Assembly (NCBI GenBank): GCA_019694875.1
Contig: JAIBBC010000001.1
Span: 1,557,501-1,621,500 of the forward strand
Origin: Cyclobacteriaceae bacterium
Lineage (GTDB): Bacteria; Bacteroidota; Bacteroidia; Cytophagales; Cyclobacteriaceae
Length of the DNA stretch: 64,000 bases
Direction of reading: 5' to 3'
Shown here piece by piece: positions 25,801 through 33,168 of this stretch. The notes under the pieces are model-generated. The model saw nothing but the letters and a program-made list of their open reading frames with translations. It did not search any database and had not been told where the DNA came from. A program made the position numbers and the translations under genes. How positions within the stretch are numbered: position 1 is the stretch's first letter; each line of letters begins with the position of its first letter.

Positions 25801-26479
25801 TCACAAGATCTATAAAGACAACCTTCCTACGAAGAAATTAGCCACGTGGAATATAGATCTGATCTATACAGCGGTCCGGAATAATCCCTTCTTGCTCAAA
25901 GCGTTCAACGATAGAGGCTATAAAACAAAATTTGAATCCAAGCCTGGAGTCGTGGGTAACATCCCAACCCCTTACACCTACCAAGCTATATTGGCGGGTG
26001 CGGTTGGAGAGGCGGCAATAAGTTTAATTCTCGAAAAAGAGGGTGTAAAACTGAATGATTGTAAATCCTTGCATAATCAGTTGTTTGAAGTATTTGACGC
26101 AAAAGTTAATGACCGAGCCATCTACTTTGATTTCAAAAACTTCGGAACAAGTACCCTTGATAAGTTTGCTATTTCGCTTGGCGATATGAAATCTGATCCA
26201 GACTTGAACTCTATGGAATTCTTAAATAAGTTGAAGGCTAAGTTTATGATTCTAAAAGAACACCATGACAATCCGATTATATATGTTCTTAACCTGTATT
26301 CTCAACACAAACGAAAACCTGATTTTTTTGATAGCAATTTTAAGCCCGTCGATTTTGAGTCGCAGGCGAGTATTAGAATTATCCCAAGTATTTTGAACTC
26401 GGCTGACCTTACTAAATACTCACCTGAATTCGAATCAACACTCAAAGCTCTAAGCATCCGTGAAACAGAAAATGTCTAA
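22871..26479 (+). CDS. SF2 helicase fused to a C-terminal PD-(D/E)XK nuclease
   Basis: The helicase motifs in this 1202-residue protein are I GGTGLGKT (25-32), Ia IYITNRHNLIAQQ, II FLDEFD (about 238-243), III FGLSATAD (about 492-499) and VI FHQSIGRIERR (about 813-823). A long insertion of over 200 residues separates motifs Ia and II. The C-terminal domain has GAVGEAA, FEVFDAKV and YFDFKNF (about 1042-1092), which fit Glu, Asp and D-x-K of a nuclease. The stop overlaps the next gene by 20 nt. I do not recognise this pair as a named defence system. Confidence 0.7.
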   Translation: MELHYKDYYLRTIQEHNVGLKLVLGGTGLGKTFGYRQAVTEYLTSDIANKKKCIYITNRHNLIAQQVKQFRAASINCCYLKNNREIIIGLLESNEFSEIVSELEKKDFFKYDELLKNKHQRTNHIKKLVSSIGGKLELIESQKDKKSSIIKTLGNEIDFDCNELFKIFKSQMILISRNEPDLHQRLLANKFVWKLFPYVEFENNPDANILLVTIHKVLMGFFDGKKDIKIASIENKIIFLDEFDFLEQEILKILCDEPTVINPLEFVRIFYEKFKHWSKADFWNHDKKTQETREKFNEVINFIEDQAAKKGITFPQVVDFRVSNDKDEKEAPGTYLLFQTNEIITPRPFFLHEKDFSWFIQLEKTKDTVSPYQLFNILAIATNKILGVFHYYLKDVNHTSELIQTIWNQKNDNTAGRYENYINENCLYHRTKSKKGRDHEAYKDKSPYEIGFRLVRLAKRINSFDPASAELSQIELFTSPEAVIAKLADTNLVFGLSATADIHRTLKCFNVKWLERNANFIPIDDTDRKIIKTKRDEKAGKRQATVNLKLAEQLSENHPLGIICKSLHKNGAFDKANDVENSSQFRYERILKIFNSLYSAADGNKFSHLMFVTTFDDLSKILDYQSNSNNLLFANCDLRVFSCKRFYENNGRFFRIRLNGKDCSLFLLDAKDARRLEESKEFLETFKKCFNMAEKAIVITQYKSASNGINLPCFPPMGDEECDFQAIHLLEENHFWFDSGDDATKFKNFEKQALWYLWKLKDDGQIYSSDFKSCLNARDPRMHGRIDINKMNRLYKNEADEKILNSIALFHQSIGRIERRDERVGEVEVVLDAAVFRNFYDFVSSENFADMLKGREEITSSLILKVHEAVLVEGKKITVRGELGANQSFLKANDSSKQLIRDVLDEISKVNKQEYDPVVCDEIKESWLDIRDGLLKHEFHKRIDIETLGKTLSIKRDLTFETKLVNANNELFVDVANHKIYKDNLPTKKLATWNIDLIYTAVRNNPFLLKAFNDRGYKTKFESKPGVVGNIPTPYTYQAILAGAVGEAAISLILEKEGVKLNDCKSLHNQLFEVFDAKVNDRAIYFDFKNFGTSTLDKFAISLGDMKSDPDLNSMEFLNKLKAKFMILKEHHDNPIIYVLNLYSQHKRKPDFFDSNFKPVDFESQASIRIIPSILNSADLTKYSPEFESTLKALSIRETENV

Positions 26480-28559
26480 AACCTCGTCCCTTATCATTGA
26501 TCTAAAAAATTCATCTTTCGAAAAGCTGCGAAATGAGTTTTCAGTTTGTCAATTTCATTTGCCGTCAAGTATTAAGGAAAAATCAAATGCCTTTCCATAT
26601 CTACACAATTGGGCAAAGGACAGTCTCGACCTTCCATACTATCTAAATTTGCCTGACAAAAGGCTTTATGTTTTAAAACCACTTTCCTCGACAATGCCGG
26701 ACTTAGAGTTTGAGAATGTGGGTTTGAGGAGTGAACCATTCAATGATTGGAGTAATCCGATGAAAACCCACGTCATCTTAAAATTGCTTACTGCGAGATA
26801 CTTTGAAATTCAAGGCACTTTTGTCAGCAATGACAAGTTCTATTTGTATGCTTCTACCAATAGGAGTAATTCCTGGGCGACTGTTTTAAAGGTTGAGATC
26901 TCACATAACTATAAGAACAGAGAAAGTTTCGAGTTCTTTGTAAAAGATGAAGCGACCAGATTAAAAGCAATTTCGCACGAAGAGTTCGAAAAATACCATT
27001 CGAGAGACATCATCTACGGACAATCGATTAATGAGGGACAATCGTATTTCAAACAATTGAAGCGAAAGGAGATCCGTGGGTTTACCGGTAAGTTGTTTAC
27101 CAAGCCTTCGTCAGCACTCATTAAAAACACAAAGGCAAAAATTCATTTTCATTCCATCCTTGACTCGGAGTCTCACGAATCTTCAAAAGGCTTTCTGCTT
27201 GAAAGATTTGTTTCCAACTTCCTAAACTTCATAAATGATTATGGAATCAAAGCCTACCAAAAAGAGCTAAAGCTTTCAAAGGTGTTACTTCACAAAGAGG
27301 TAGCTCAATTAGTGGTATCGAATATAGATATAACATTAGTCGATGGTAGGAAAAACAAGCAGAAGCCGTTGGTGGAGTACTTTGATTCCACGGGTAATAT
27401 AACGTTTAATCAAAAATCGTTCGACCTGATTCGACCAGATGATCGTTGCCTTTTTGTGATGGACTACAACAGTGATGATTTTCAAGAACGGTTCAAAGGT
27501 GAAGAAGACCCTTACAAATCATTCAAGTCCCAGCCTGAGTTGAGGGTAAACGCCAAACAAGGTATCTGCGTTAACGAAAAAAGTTTTGATTCGGATTTGG
27601 CTACTGAACCAGTTTCTTCATATCTGAATTATAGTGGATTGAATTCAGATGACCTTCGAAGGAATCAAGAAATTTGCATTTCTCAGCTCCTTTTAAAGGA
27701 GGCACTCATTAAAAAGGATGCATCTTACTTACCCAATACTGATAGCTTACGGAAATATGCGTTCGCATATAGAAACCATTTAATGTGGTTGTTGGGAAAT
27801 CAACTCGTCGTCAAGCAATTTGAGTCAACGCGTGACTTGTTAGATCAAGTTCAATCCATATACCCTGGTTTAGAATTAGAAACAATAGTTTCCAATGTTT
27901 ACGACTATCATAATCCTTTCGGATTGAAGGATGGCTTTGATTTGCTCAACAATAGGTTGATGATAAGTGAAGGGTCTGTTTTCGAAATTGTCGATATACC
28001 CGAAAGGTCCTTTTATGATGAAGAGGAGCTTAGTCTCCGTATTGCAGAAAGAAATAGAAGGCGGCTTGTTAAGGAGTTCTTTTCGTTAGGCGATGACAAG
28101 GAAAGCGAGGCTTATAATTCATTCTTAGTTGAAAATGTTAAGGAGATTGTACTGTCGTATGAAGAATTAAAAGCGATCTATGGCAAAGGCGAGTCAGGGT
28201 TCTTGAAGCAAGTATTCAATACCAAAGATGAACGAAAATATGTGCAATTTTTGAACCAGCATACGACCTTACCAATCAAAGGCATCAAGCAAGACAATGT
28301 ATTCAGTACTTATTCGGGCGTGTGGTTTGATTCTGATCAATCGCAGTATTACGTTGGAAAGTCACTCGGCTATAACCAAAAGCAAGACAAGGGATTTCAA
28401 ATGAAAAAAGTGGTGAGCCATTACGGAACATTCCCACAAGACGATTTTTTTAAACTTCTGAATGTAGACTTCATCCGGTATAAAGAAATAACAGTAAACC
28501 CTTATCCATTCAAGTTAATTGAGATGTACGAAACCCTTATTAACGAATCCACCCTTTAG
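26460..28559 (+). CDS. Unrecognised 699-residue partner of the helicase-nuclease
   Basis: The protein is soluble, mixed helix and strand, with no Walker, zinc or nuclease motif that I can defend. A central part (ITLVDGRKNKQKPLVEYFD, CLFVMDYNSDD, about 305-345) looks like a Rossmann-like or RNase H-like alternation but lacks an obvious catalytic set. The first ATG lies inside the helicase gene. A second ATG four codons later (26472) is also possible. The tight overlap says that it acts with the helicase. A target-recognition or effector role is a guess. Confidence 0.55.
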   Translation: MKQKMSKTSSLIIDLKNSSFEKLRNEFSVCQFHLPSSIKEKSNAFPYLHNWAKDSLDLPYYLNLPDKRLYVLKPLSSTMPDLEFENVGLRSEPFNDWSNPMKTHVILKLLTARYFEIQGTFVSNDKFYLYASTNRSNSWATVLKVEISHNYKNRESFEFFVKDEATRLKAISHEEFEKYHSRDIIYGQSINEGQSYFKQLKRKEIRGFTGKLFTKPSSALIKNTKAKIHFHSILDSESHESSKGFLLERFVSNFLNFINDYGIKAYQKELKLSKVLLHKEVAQLVVSNIDITLVDGRKNKQKPLVEYFDSTGNITFNQKSFDLIRPDDRCLFVMDYNSDDFQERFKGEEDPYKSFKSQPELRVNAKQGICVNEKSFDSDLATEPVSSYLNYSGLNSDDLRRNQEICISQLLLKEALIKKDASYLPNTDSLRKYAFAYRNHLMWLLGNQLVVKQFESTRDLLDQVQSIYPGLELETIVSNVYDYHNPFGLKDGFDLLNNRLMISEGSVFEIVDIPERSFYDEEELSLRIAERNRRRLVKEFFSLGDDKESEAYNSFLVENVKEIVLSYEELKAIYGKGESGFLKQVFNTKDERKYVQFLNQHTTLPIKGIKQDNVFSTYSGVWFDSDQSQYYVGKSLGYNQKQDKGFQMKKVVSHYGTFPQDDFFKLLNVDFIRYKEITVNPYPFKLIEMYETLINESTL

Positions 28560-28823
28560 TTCTAGTGGAGTTAAGCCGATTCGCTTTTTAGAAGCACTTG
28601 ACTATCTCAGGAGATACCATTGTGGCCGATATGAACACGGCTGATTCAAGCGATAGCCAAAGGCAGTAGGAATCAATCGATACTCAATCGAATTCCGATC
28701 ACCTCTAGCAAAAATGAATTCGCAAAAATGCGTATGTAGTCTTTTTCCTCTTTCATATTATGGGAAATTGAATGCGTAATTTACGAAATTTAGACCGATA
28801 AGGTGTTATCCTAAGAGACCACA

Positions 28824-29402
28824 ATGGATGCAAAGGACAGAGAAATCAGAAGACTAAAGAAATTGGTTGCAGAACTGTCAGAGGAGAATGAAAATTTAAA
28901 ATCTCCACTACACATGTATACAATCATTGAAGGAATTCTAGGCACCTATTCGCCGCTTTTAAATCCGCCTGCCCAAGAGCTTAAGACTGTTAATGAGAAA
29001 TCGAAGGGATGCGCTTTTCAAGTTGTGGTAAACGATATAATCTGCGTTAAGTCAGATCGTAACATTAAATGGATTTACTTTTCCAAGAAGCAATTAAGTT
29101 TTGCGGGAGAAAGACATGAGTCAGACAAACTGCAATTCACCGGAACCATCGAACATTTTTGCGAGACCTTCGATTCGACAAGAATTCATCTTTGTATTGT
29201 GTCAAAGTCAGTAGCCGTGAATCCTCATTATTATCGTCTCAACTCAAAGCATTTGGAGTTAGTTGGAGATGTAAATTCACATGAAGCTTGTAAAAACATA
29301 GCCGTAGGTCCTAAATATTTGGAGAAATTCATCGTTCAAAAAGATGCACTTAACAAAGTGAAAGATGTCTTCGATAAAATGAGGGATGCCCTGGTTAAAT
29401 GA
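28824..29402 (+). CDS. Unrecognised 192-residue protein with N-terminal coiled coil
   Basis: Residues 1-28 form a charged coiled coil (DREIRRLKKLVAELSEENEN). A beta-rich middle (VVVNDIICVKSDRNIKWIYF) and a helical end (KVKDVFDKMRDAL) follow. It resembles the LytTR-like or small sensor proteins in Bacteroidota only in layout: a beta-rich region around KSDRNIKWIYF may be a DNA-binding LytTR fold. It follows the 699-residue gene after 264 nt with no gene between. It may be the third gene of that system or separate. Confidence 0.45.
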   Translation: MDAKDREIRRLKKLVAELSEENENLKSPLHMYTIIEGILGTYSPLLNPPAQELKTVNEKSKGCAFQVVVNDIICVKSDRNIKWIYFSKKQLSFAGERHESDKLQFTGTIEHFCETFDSTRIHLCIVSKSVAVNPHYYRLNSKHLELVGDVNSHEACKNIAVGPKYLEKFIVQKDALNKVKDVFDKMRDALVK

Positions 29403-29504
29403 TTTCGTCCCAAATATTCGTATTTCGGCCTAAATTAATTTTACGCCTTTGATCAAAACCTACTTTTGATTCACAGTTAAATAAATGTTCAACAATTAAA
29501 CTTT

Positions 29505-29591
29505 ATGACCATGAGCAAAGGAAAAGGTGGTTGGCCTAGCACAACCGGAAATCCTTCTGGCGGTGGACGCAACAACGCGGCACCTAAGTAG
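29505..29591 (+). CDS. 28-residue Gly-rich microprotein
   Basis: The frame from ATG at 29505 (or ATG at 29511) encodes MTMSKGKGGWPSTTGNPSG followed by a short Gly/Arg/Asn tail and TAG. It is followed 6 nt later by a perfect 13-bp terminator stem, which supports a short transcript made for this region. No family is recognised. It might be a peptide or simply the start of an RNA gene. No start site evidence was seen except the position. Confidence 0.4.
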   Translation: MTMSKGKGGWPSTTGNPSGGGRNNAAPK

Positions 29592-29597
29592 CGGTTA

Positions 29598-29630
29598 GAC
29601 AACAAAGTCCAGCGGTCGGACTTTGTTGTC
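29598..29630 (+). terminator. Rho-independent terminator after the microprotein gene
   Basis: GACAACAAAGTCC pairs perfectly with GGACTTTGTTGTC around a 7-nt loop (AGCGGTC), followed by TTTAT. From 29592 to 29836 there is no other gene. A 7-bp inverted repeat TTCATTC/GAATGAA (29722-29741) and an AT-rich promoter-like stretch precede the next gene. Confidence 0.7.
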
Positions 29631-29836
29631 TTTATCAACTTTCTTAACTCCCTGGAACAATTTTCCAATGTTAATTCAAGGTCATTTCAACATTTTTCAA
29701 CTAGTGGCCGGAATGTCATTCTTCATTCATAATCGAATGAATTCATAAAAAATCATTTACAATAATTCATTTTTCTTAATAACCATTAAGTTGGCCTTTT
29801 GCCCTGTAATACTTTTATCTCTCAATAGAAGAAAAG

Positions 29837-30088
29837 ATGAAATCGCAGGGATTGGAGAAGCAAGAAACATTTGTGTTGAAAGCACTGACGCACAAACAAC
29901 TCGCACAGATGTATGGGGTGAGTTGGCTTACGTTTCAGAAGTGGATTAAAAAGGTGGAACAGGAAGTAGGAAGAAAGACCGGGCACTTCTATCACATTCA
30001 CCAGGTAAAGAAAATCATTCAACTCTTCGGTTTGCCGAAGCAACTTGTCATCTCAACTGACGATGTTGAAACGATATTTAAGAACTAA
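29837..30088 (+). CDS. Small helix-turn-helix protein, copy 1
   Basis: The 83 residues carry LTHKQLAQMYGVSWLTFQKW, a clear helix-turn-helix, then GHFYHIHQVKKIIQLFGLPK and the short C-terminal STDDVETIF. It is a paralogue of the gene at 30969-31241. It is convergent with the repressor gene and overlaps its end by 4 nt. A Cro-like or excision/regulatory role is inferred. A TACTTTTA box about 25 nt upstream could serve as -7 element. Confidence 0.6.
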   Translation: MKSQGLEKQETFVLKALTHKQLAQMYGVSWLTFQKWIKKVEQEVGRKTGHFYHIHQVKKIIQLFGLPKQLVISTDDVETIFKN

Positions 30089-30879
30089 TTCTGAAAAGAC
30101 TTCTTCAATTGTTCTTTAAGCAGAACCATGTCACCTTCGAGCGAATTGATTCTTTCGTACAGGCCTGAAGGCTCTGGTGCCTGTCGAGTAAGTTTCACTT
30201 TGAATTTCCAAACCTCTTTGATGTTCTCCACTGGAAGCGGAAAGGTTGGATACTGTGGATCTTTATTGTCGGATTTGCAAATAATGACACCACCCTTGTC
30301 CAGGTAGTTAAGGCAACGCTTAAGAACAATGTTGTCAACATCATGTGCATTGTTCACAAGAACATAAACGAAACCGTCCTTAATGTCCTCAAGCTTTTCA
30401 ACAAGCTCCGCAATGACTACATCACCAGGAAAGAATCCTTGGCGATCTGCAAGCATGCTATAACCGCTCACTTCGAAGGCACGGAAAGAACCTGGCCCGA
30501 GTCCGGGAAGCCAGAATGCCGGAAGGCTTTCAATGTATTCATGATCTTGCGCACCCATTAAGTATCCCGCTTGGGCTTTGATGGGCACCAGCACAATGTT
30601 GTCTTTTCCGGAATTGTCAACGGTTGTCACAACCGTGCGAACTTCACGTAATCCCTCGGTTTTAGACGGTTTAGCATTTCCAGTAAGAAGATCCCAGGTT
30701 GTTGAGTAATGCTTTACAATCTTGTCAATTGTCTCTAAAGAGGGGTATATCTGGCCGCTTTCTATCTGGGATATAGCAGACCGACTTAAATCCACCGAAA
30801 CGCCAAATTCCTCCTGAGAAAGGCCTTTTTCGAGCCTCAAGGCCTTAATTTGATTGCCTACGACATCTTTTGACAGCAT
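30085..30879 (-). CDS. CI/LexA-like repressor (Xre helix-turn-helix plus S24 peptidase)
   Basis: The N-terminal Xre domain of this 264-residue protein (IKALRLEKGLSQEEFGVSVD, SRSAISQIESG) is followed by a LexA/S24 peptidase domain. The self-cleavage pair is Ala104-Gly105 in KAQAGYL, and the Ser141 (SGYSM) and Lys187 (IVLKRC) dyad is present. A helical tail ends the protein. This is the usual prophage switch that is inactivated after DNA damage. It is divergent from the paralogous helix-turn-helix gene across an 89-bp gap that holds a palindrome. It is likely to keep element B silent. Confidence 0.88.
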   Translation of the reverse strand: MLSKDVVGNQIKALRLEKGLSQEEFGVSVDLSRSAISQIESGQIYPSLETIDKIVKHYSTTWDLLTGNAKPSKTEGLREVRTVVTTVDNSGKDNIVLVPIKAQAGYLMGAQDHEYIESLPAFWLPGLGPGSFRAFEVSGYSMLADRQGFFPGDVVIAELVEKLEDIKDGFVYVLVNNAHDVDNIVLKRCLNYLDKGGVIICKSDNKDPQYPTFPLPVENIKEVWKFKVKLTRQAPEPSGLYERINSLEGDMVLLKEQLKKSFQN

Positions 30880-30914
30880 AAATTTATTTGTTTAGTAAAA
30901 CTTGACAAGATTAG

Positions 30915-30927
30915 TAAGTATTACTTA
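30915..30927. promoter_or_regulatory. Palindromic operator between repressor and helix-turn-helix gene
   Basis: TAAGTA-T-TACTTA is a perfect 13-bp palindrome in the divergent intergenic region. A related half-site, AGTAAAACTT, lies about 20 bp to the left. This is a good candidate site for the CI-like repressor. Occupancy is inferred. Confidence 0.6.
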
Positions 30928-30968
30928 ACATTGCAAACCCTGATGAGAGAATTAAAACGATAAAGTAT

Positions 30969-31241
30969 ATGAAGCGCGAAATCACAAAAACCGAGGAAAC
31001 CGGAAACAAACCAGAAATCTTTGTATTGAAACCCTACAATCACAAGCAACTGGCGGACTTCTACGGTGTATGCTGGTTAACGTTTCAGCGTTGGGTGAAG
31101 AAGCACGATGAGGAAATCGGAAAGAAGAATGGCCACTTCTACAGTATTAAGCAGGTACTTGTTATCTTCAAGATATTCGGAATGCCTAAACGCTTTAAGG
31201 TATCGTTGTCTGAAGTGGAGGAGATGTTTAAGGCAGCCTGA
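30969..31241 (+). CDS. Small helix-turn-helix protein, copy 2
   Basis: The 90 residues contain NHKQLADFYGVCWLTFQRW, GHFYSIKQVLVIFKIFGMPK and LSEVEEMF, in register with the protein at 29837-30088. It is divergent from the repressor, which is the place of Cro in lambdoid switches. A broken copy of its 3' part lies at 32672-32796. The gene probably takes part in switch control or excision. Confidence 0.65.
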   Translation: MKREITKTEETGNKPEIFVLKPYNHKQLADFYGVCWLTFQRWVKKHDEEIGKKNGHFYSIKQVLVIFKIFGMPKRFKVSLSEVEEMFKAA

Positions 31242-31288
31242 CGCAAGTCTACACGGAAATATGAACAATGCTTATATTCGGATGCTGG
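31153..31288 (+). repeat. Left copy of an imperfect 1.5-kb-spaced direct repeat
   Basis: The 3' end of the helix-turn-helix gene and its downstream sequence are repeated with changes at 32672-32796. The interval carries the 101-residue gene and the MgtC gene. The most similar stretch is AAGGTATCGTTGTCTGA, present in both. This suggests insertion with duplication of the edge. Confidence 0.55.
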
Positions 31289-31392
31289 CAGTTTAAATAG
31301 ATTCTCCTCCGATTCTCCCACGCATTTGGCGCATGCCATAGAAGCGCGCTGCAGTAACAAGGCATTGGACAAATTACATTGACGAAAAAATT

Positions 31393-31698
31393 ATGAAAAA
31401 GCATTACACGAGCCTTTCCGAGGCTACAAACGATTTGAAAGCCCGTGGCTATTCAAATGACTTTAATATTAAACCTGATTGCCTTGAATGCCCCACTTTG
31501 CATTTACAAGTCAATCCCGAAAATTTCACGGTGGACGAATTTCATCGTTTTGAAGGGATGTCCAGTACAGACGACAATAGCATTGTATTTGCCATTACGT
31601 CAGATCAGGGCGTAAAGGGCGTGCTTGTGGATGCCTACGGAGTCTATTCAAGTAGCTTGAATGATGCCATGATTAAAAAATTATCAATCAGAAGATAG
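31393..31698 (+). CDS. Conserved small Bacteroidota protein (101 aa)
   Basis: The sequence begins MKKHYTSLSEATNDLKARGY and continues with a DCLECPTLHLQVNPENF segment and VFAITSDQGVKGVLVDAYG. This family is common in Bacteroidota, often next to transport or stress genes, and is sometimes labelled as a phosphoribosylpyrophosphate synthetase without support. I see no such domain. It is soluble, and the function is unknown. It lies between the two repeat copies at 31153-31288 and 32672-32796. Confidence 0.65.
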   Translation: MKKHYTSLSEATNDLKARGYSNDFNIKPDCLECPTLHLQVNPENFTVDEFHRFEGMSSTDDNSIVFAITSDQGVKGVLVDAYGVYSSSLNDAMIKKLSIRR

Positions 31699-31810
31699 AA
31701 TATTAGTTATCTATCTATTTGATGGTAAGGTGACACAGATAACTAACTGCTGCAACAAGAGTTATCAGGCAGGAAACATCGATAAGTACTTGATCTCCCT
31801 TAATTCGCTT

Positions 31811-32521
31811 TTATGCATCAGTTTGAGTTCCAACAACTGTCCAACTAACCCTTGACACTTTTCCTTCAATTGTTAATTGCCCCGTCAATCGTTCAATGAC
31901 ACTATCCTGCCTGATTTTAGACATTATCGCTGCAGTAATTACGGCAATTGTTGGATCGTTACTATGGTCACTCTCTAATGATTTGAGCAATAGGGTGTCC
32001 TTGTTATCCAGGTACTGCATTAGCACAGTTCGGATATGATTTTCAACATCTGCTTTGCACTTAACTATCAGGTTATACTCGGTCTGAACATGAGACGATT
32101 TTTGGAAGGACAGGCTGCCAATCTTCTGCCCAATGGGGCGAAGCACAAGATGAGAAAGTATAACCGCAAGCGCTACAATGACAGCTTGCAAATAAAGTCC
32201 AACACCCACTAATGACCCCACTGATGCCGAGCACCAAATGGTAGCTGCGGTATTAAGTCCTCGTACAGACAGGCCATCTTTCATAATTACACCTGCACCA
32301 AGGAATCCAATACCAGTGACAATTTGGGAGGCTATGCGACTAGGGTCGCCTGAACTCCCTGTAATCGAAACTGAAAGAAGGATAAAAGCAGCTGAGCCTG
32401 TTGAAACAAGAGTATTTGTGAGAAGTCCAGCGCTTTTCTGTCGCCATTCTCTTTCAATGCCAATAGCTGCCCCTAAACCCAGTGCAAGACCAATTCGGAG
32501 TATAAATTCAAAGATGCTCAT
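31811..32521 (-). CDS. MgtC/SapB family membrane protein
   Basis: This 236-residue protein has five predicted membrane segments and the family signatures GAAIGIEREWRQKSAGLLTN and TGIGFLGAGVIMKDG, then GLNTAATIW. A C-terminal soluble domain of about 90 residues follows. MgtC proteins modulate magnesium homeostasis and survival under low magnesium or in phagocytes, and the soluble domain is ACT-like in some members. It is transcribed alone on the minus strand and lies inside the repeat-bounded interval, so it may have been acquired as a unit. Confidence 0.88.
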   Translation of the reverse strand: MSIFEFILRIGLALGLGAAIGIEREWRQKSAGLLTNTLVSTGSAAFILLSVSITGSSGDPSRIASQIVTGIGFLGAGVIMKDGLSVRGLNTAATIWCSASVGSLVGVGLYLQAVIVALAVILSHLVLRPIGQKIGSLSFQKSSHVQTEYNLIVKCKADVENHIRTVLMQYLDNKDTLLLKSLESDHSNDPTIAVITAAIMSKIRQDSVIERLTGQLTIEGKVSRVSWTVVGTQTDA

Positions 32522-32671
32522 GATTTTGTCTGATTTGGAAAACAGTCGGGGAAGAGACTCAAAAGCCCCTCCCCCAATGCCCGACCGGGCTTCAGAGGAC
32601 GGATCCTAAGCGTAATGTAGTCCTTCTCCTTAGTTTATCCAATTGTAGTAAAATCCAGGGCTTTTAATTCA

Positions 32672-32796
32672 GGCACTTATTATCGTCAAGATATCGGAAT
32701 GCCCTAACGCTTCTAAGGTATCGTTGTCTGAGGTGGAGGAGTTGTTCAAAGCAGCGTGATGCAAGTCTATAAGGAATGCCTATATTGTATGCTGTA
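32672..32796 (+). pseudogene. Broken copy of the helix-turn-helix gene 3' end
   Basis: The sequence follows 31153-31288 closely (GGCACTT, CAAGATAT, CGGAATGCC, then AAGGTATCGTTGTCTGA) but has small insertions and deletions that break the frame. It ends in GCAGCGTGA where the intact gene has GCAGCCTGA. It has no start. It is a remnant at the right edge of the MgtC interval. Confidence 0.6.
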
Positions 32797-32799
32797 GGC

Positions 32800-33002
32800 A
32801 AGCAAGCATAAAAGCTAATTGGAGATGTCGCGTCAGTGAATCCAGTTTATCAAAAGATCCTGCTGAAATAATAGAACTACTTAACAACGGTCATTTGCTG
32901 ATCTATAAGACTGAAACCCTCAAGACAAAGGAAGAGTTTGTTGACAAATTCTTAAGGCATCAGTATGGATTCATAATTTTAGATATTGAGTTAGGGAATT
33001 GA
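32800..33002 (+). pseudogene. Fragment of an unknown gene
   Basis: An open frame without a start codon ends at TGA 33000-33002. It encodes a protein-like end with IELLNNGHLLIYKTETLKTK and EEFVDKFLRHQYGFIILD. Composition and pattern look coding, so it is probably a truncated gene. From 32522 to 33168 I see no intact gene. The remaining sequence is AT-rich with no other feature. Confidence 0.4.
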
Positions 33003-33168
33003 TTCGCTATATAGAAGAATGAACATCGACAACCTTGAGTTGAAATCCAGTATTGGGATCCGAATAAACTTCAATGAGATTATAAATAAGTTCATAAAGT
33101 AGGGCAATGCATCTTTGGAGGAGCAACAGCAACAACAGCAATTTGACAACAAGTGATGTTCCTATGAT

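Noticed and set aside
26460-28559. Argonaute/PIWI partner of the helicase
   Set aside because: A catalytic DEDD-type set could not be placed, and the pattern of pPIWI-RE proteins is not seen.
33019-33102. 27-codon frame upstream of nhaA region
   Set aside because: It lies in remnant DNA with no start context or homologue visible. It could be part of the broken gene before it.
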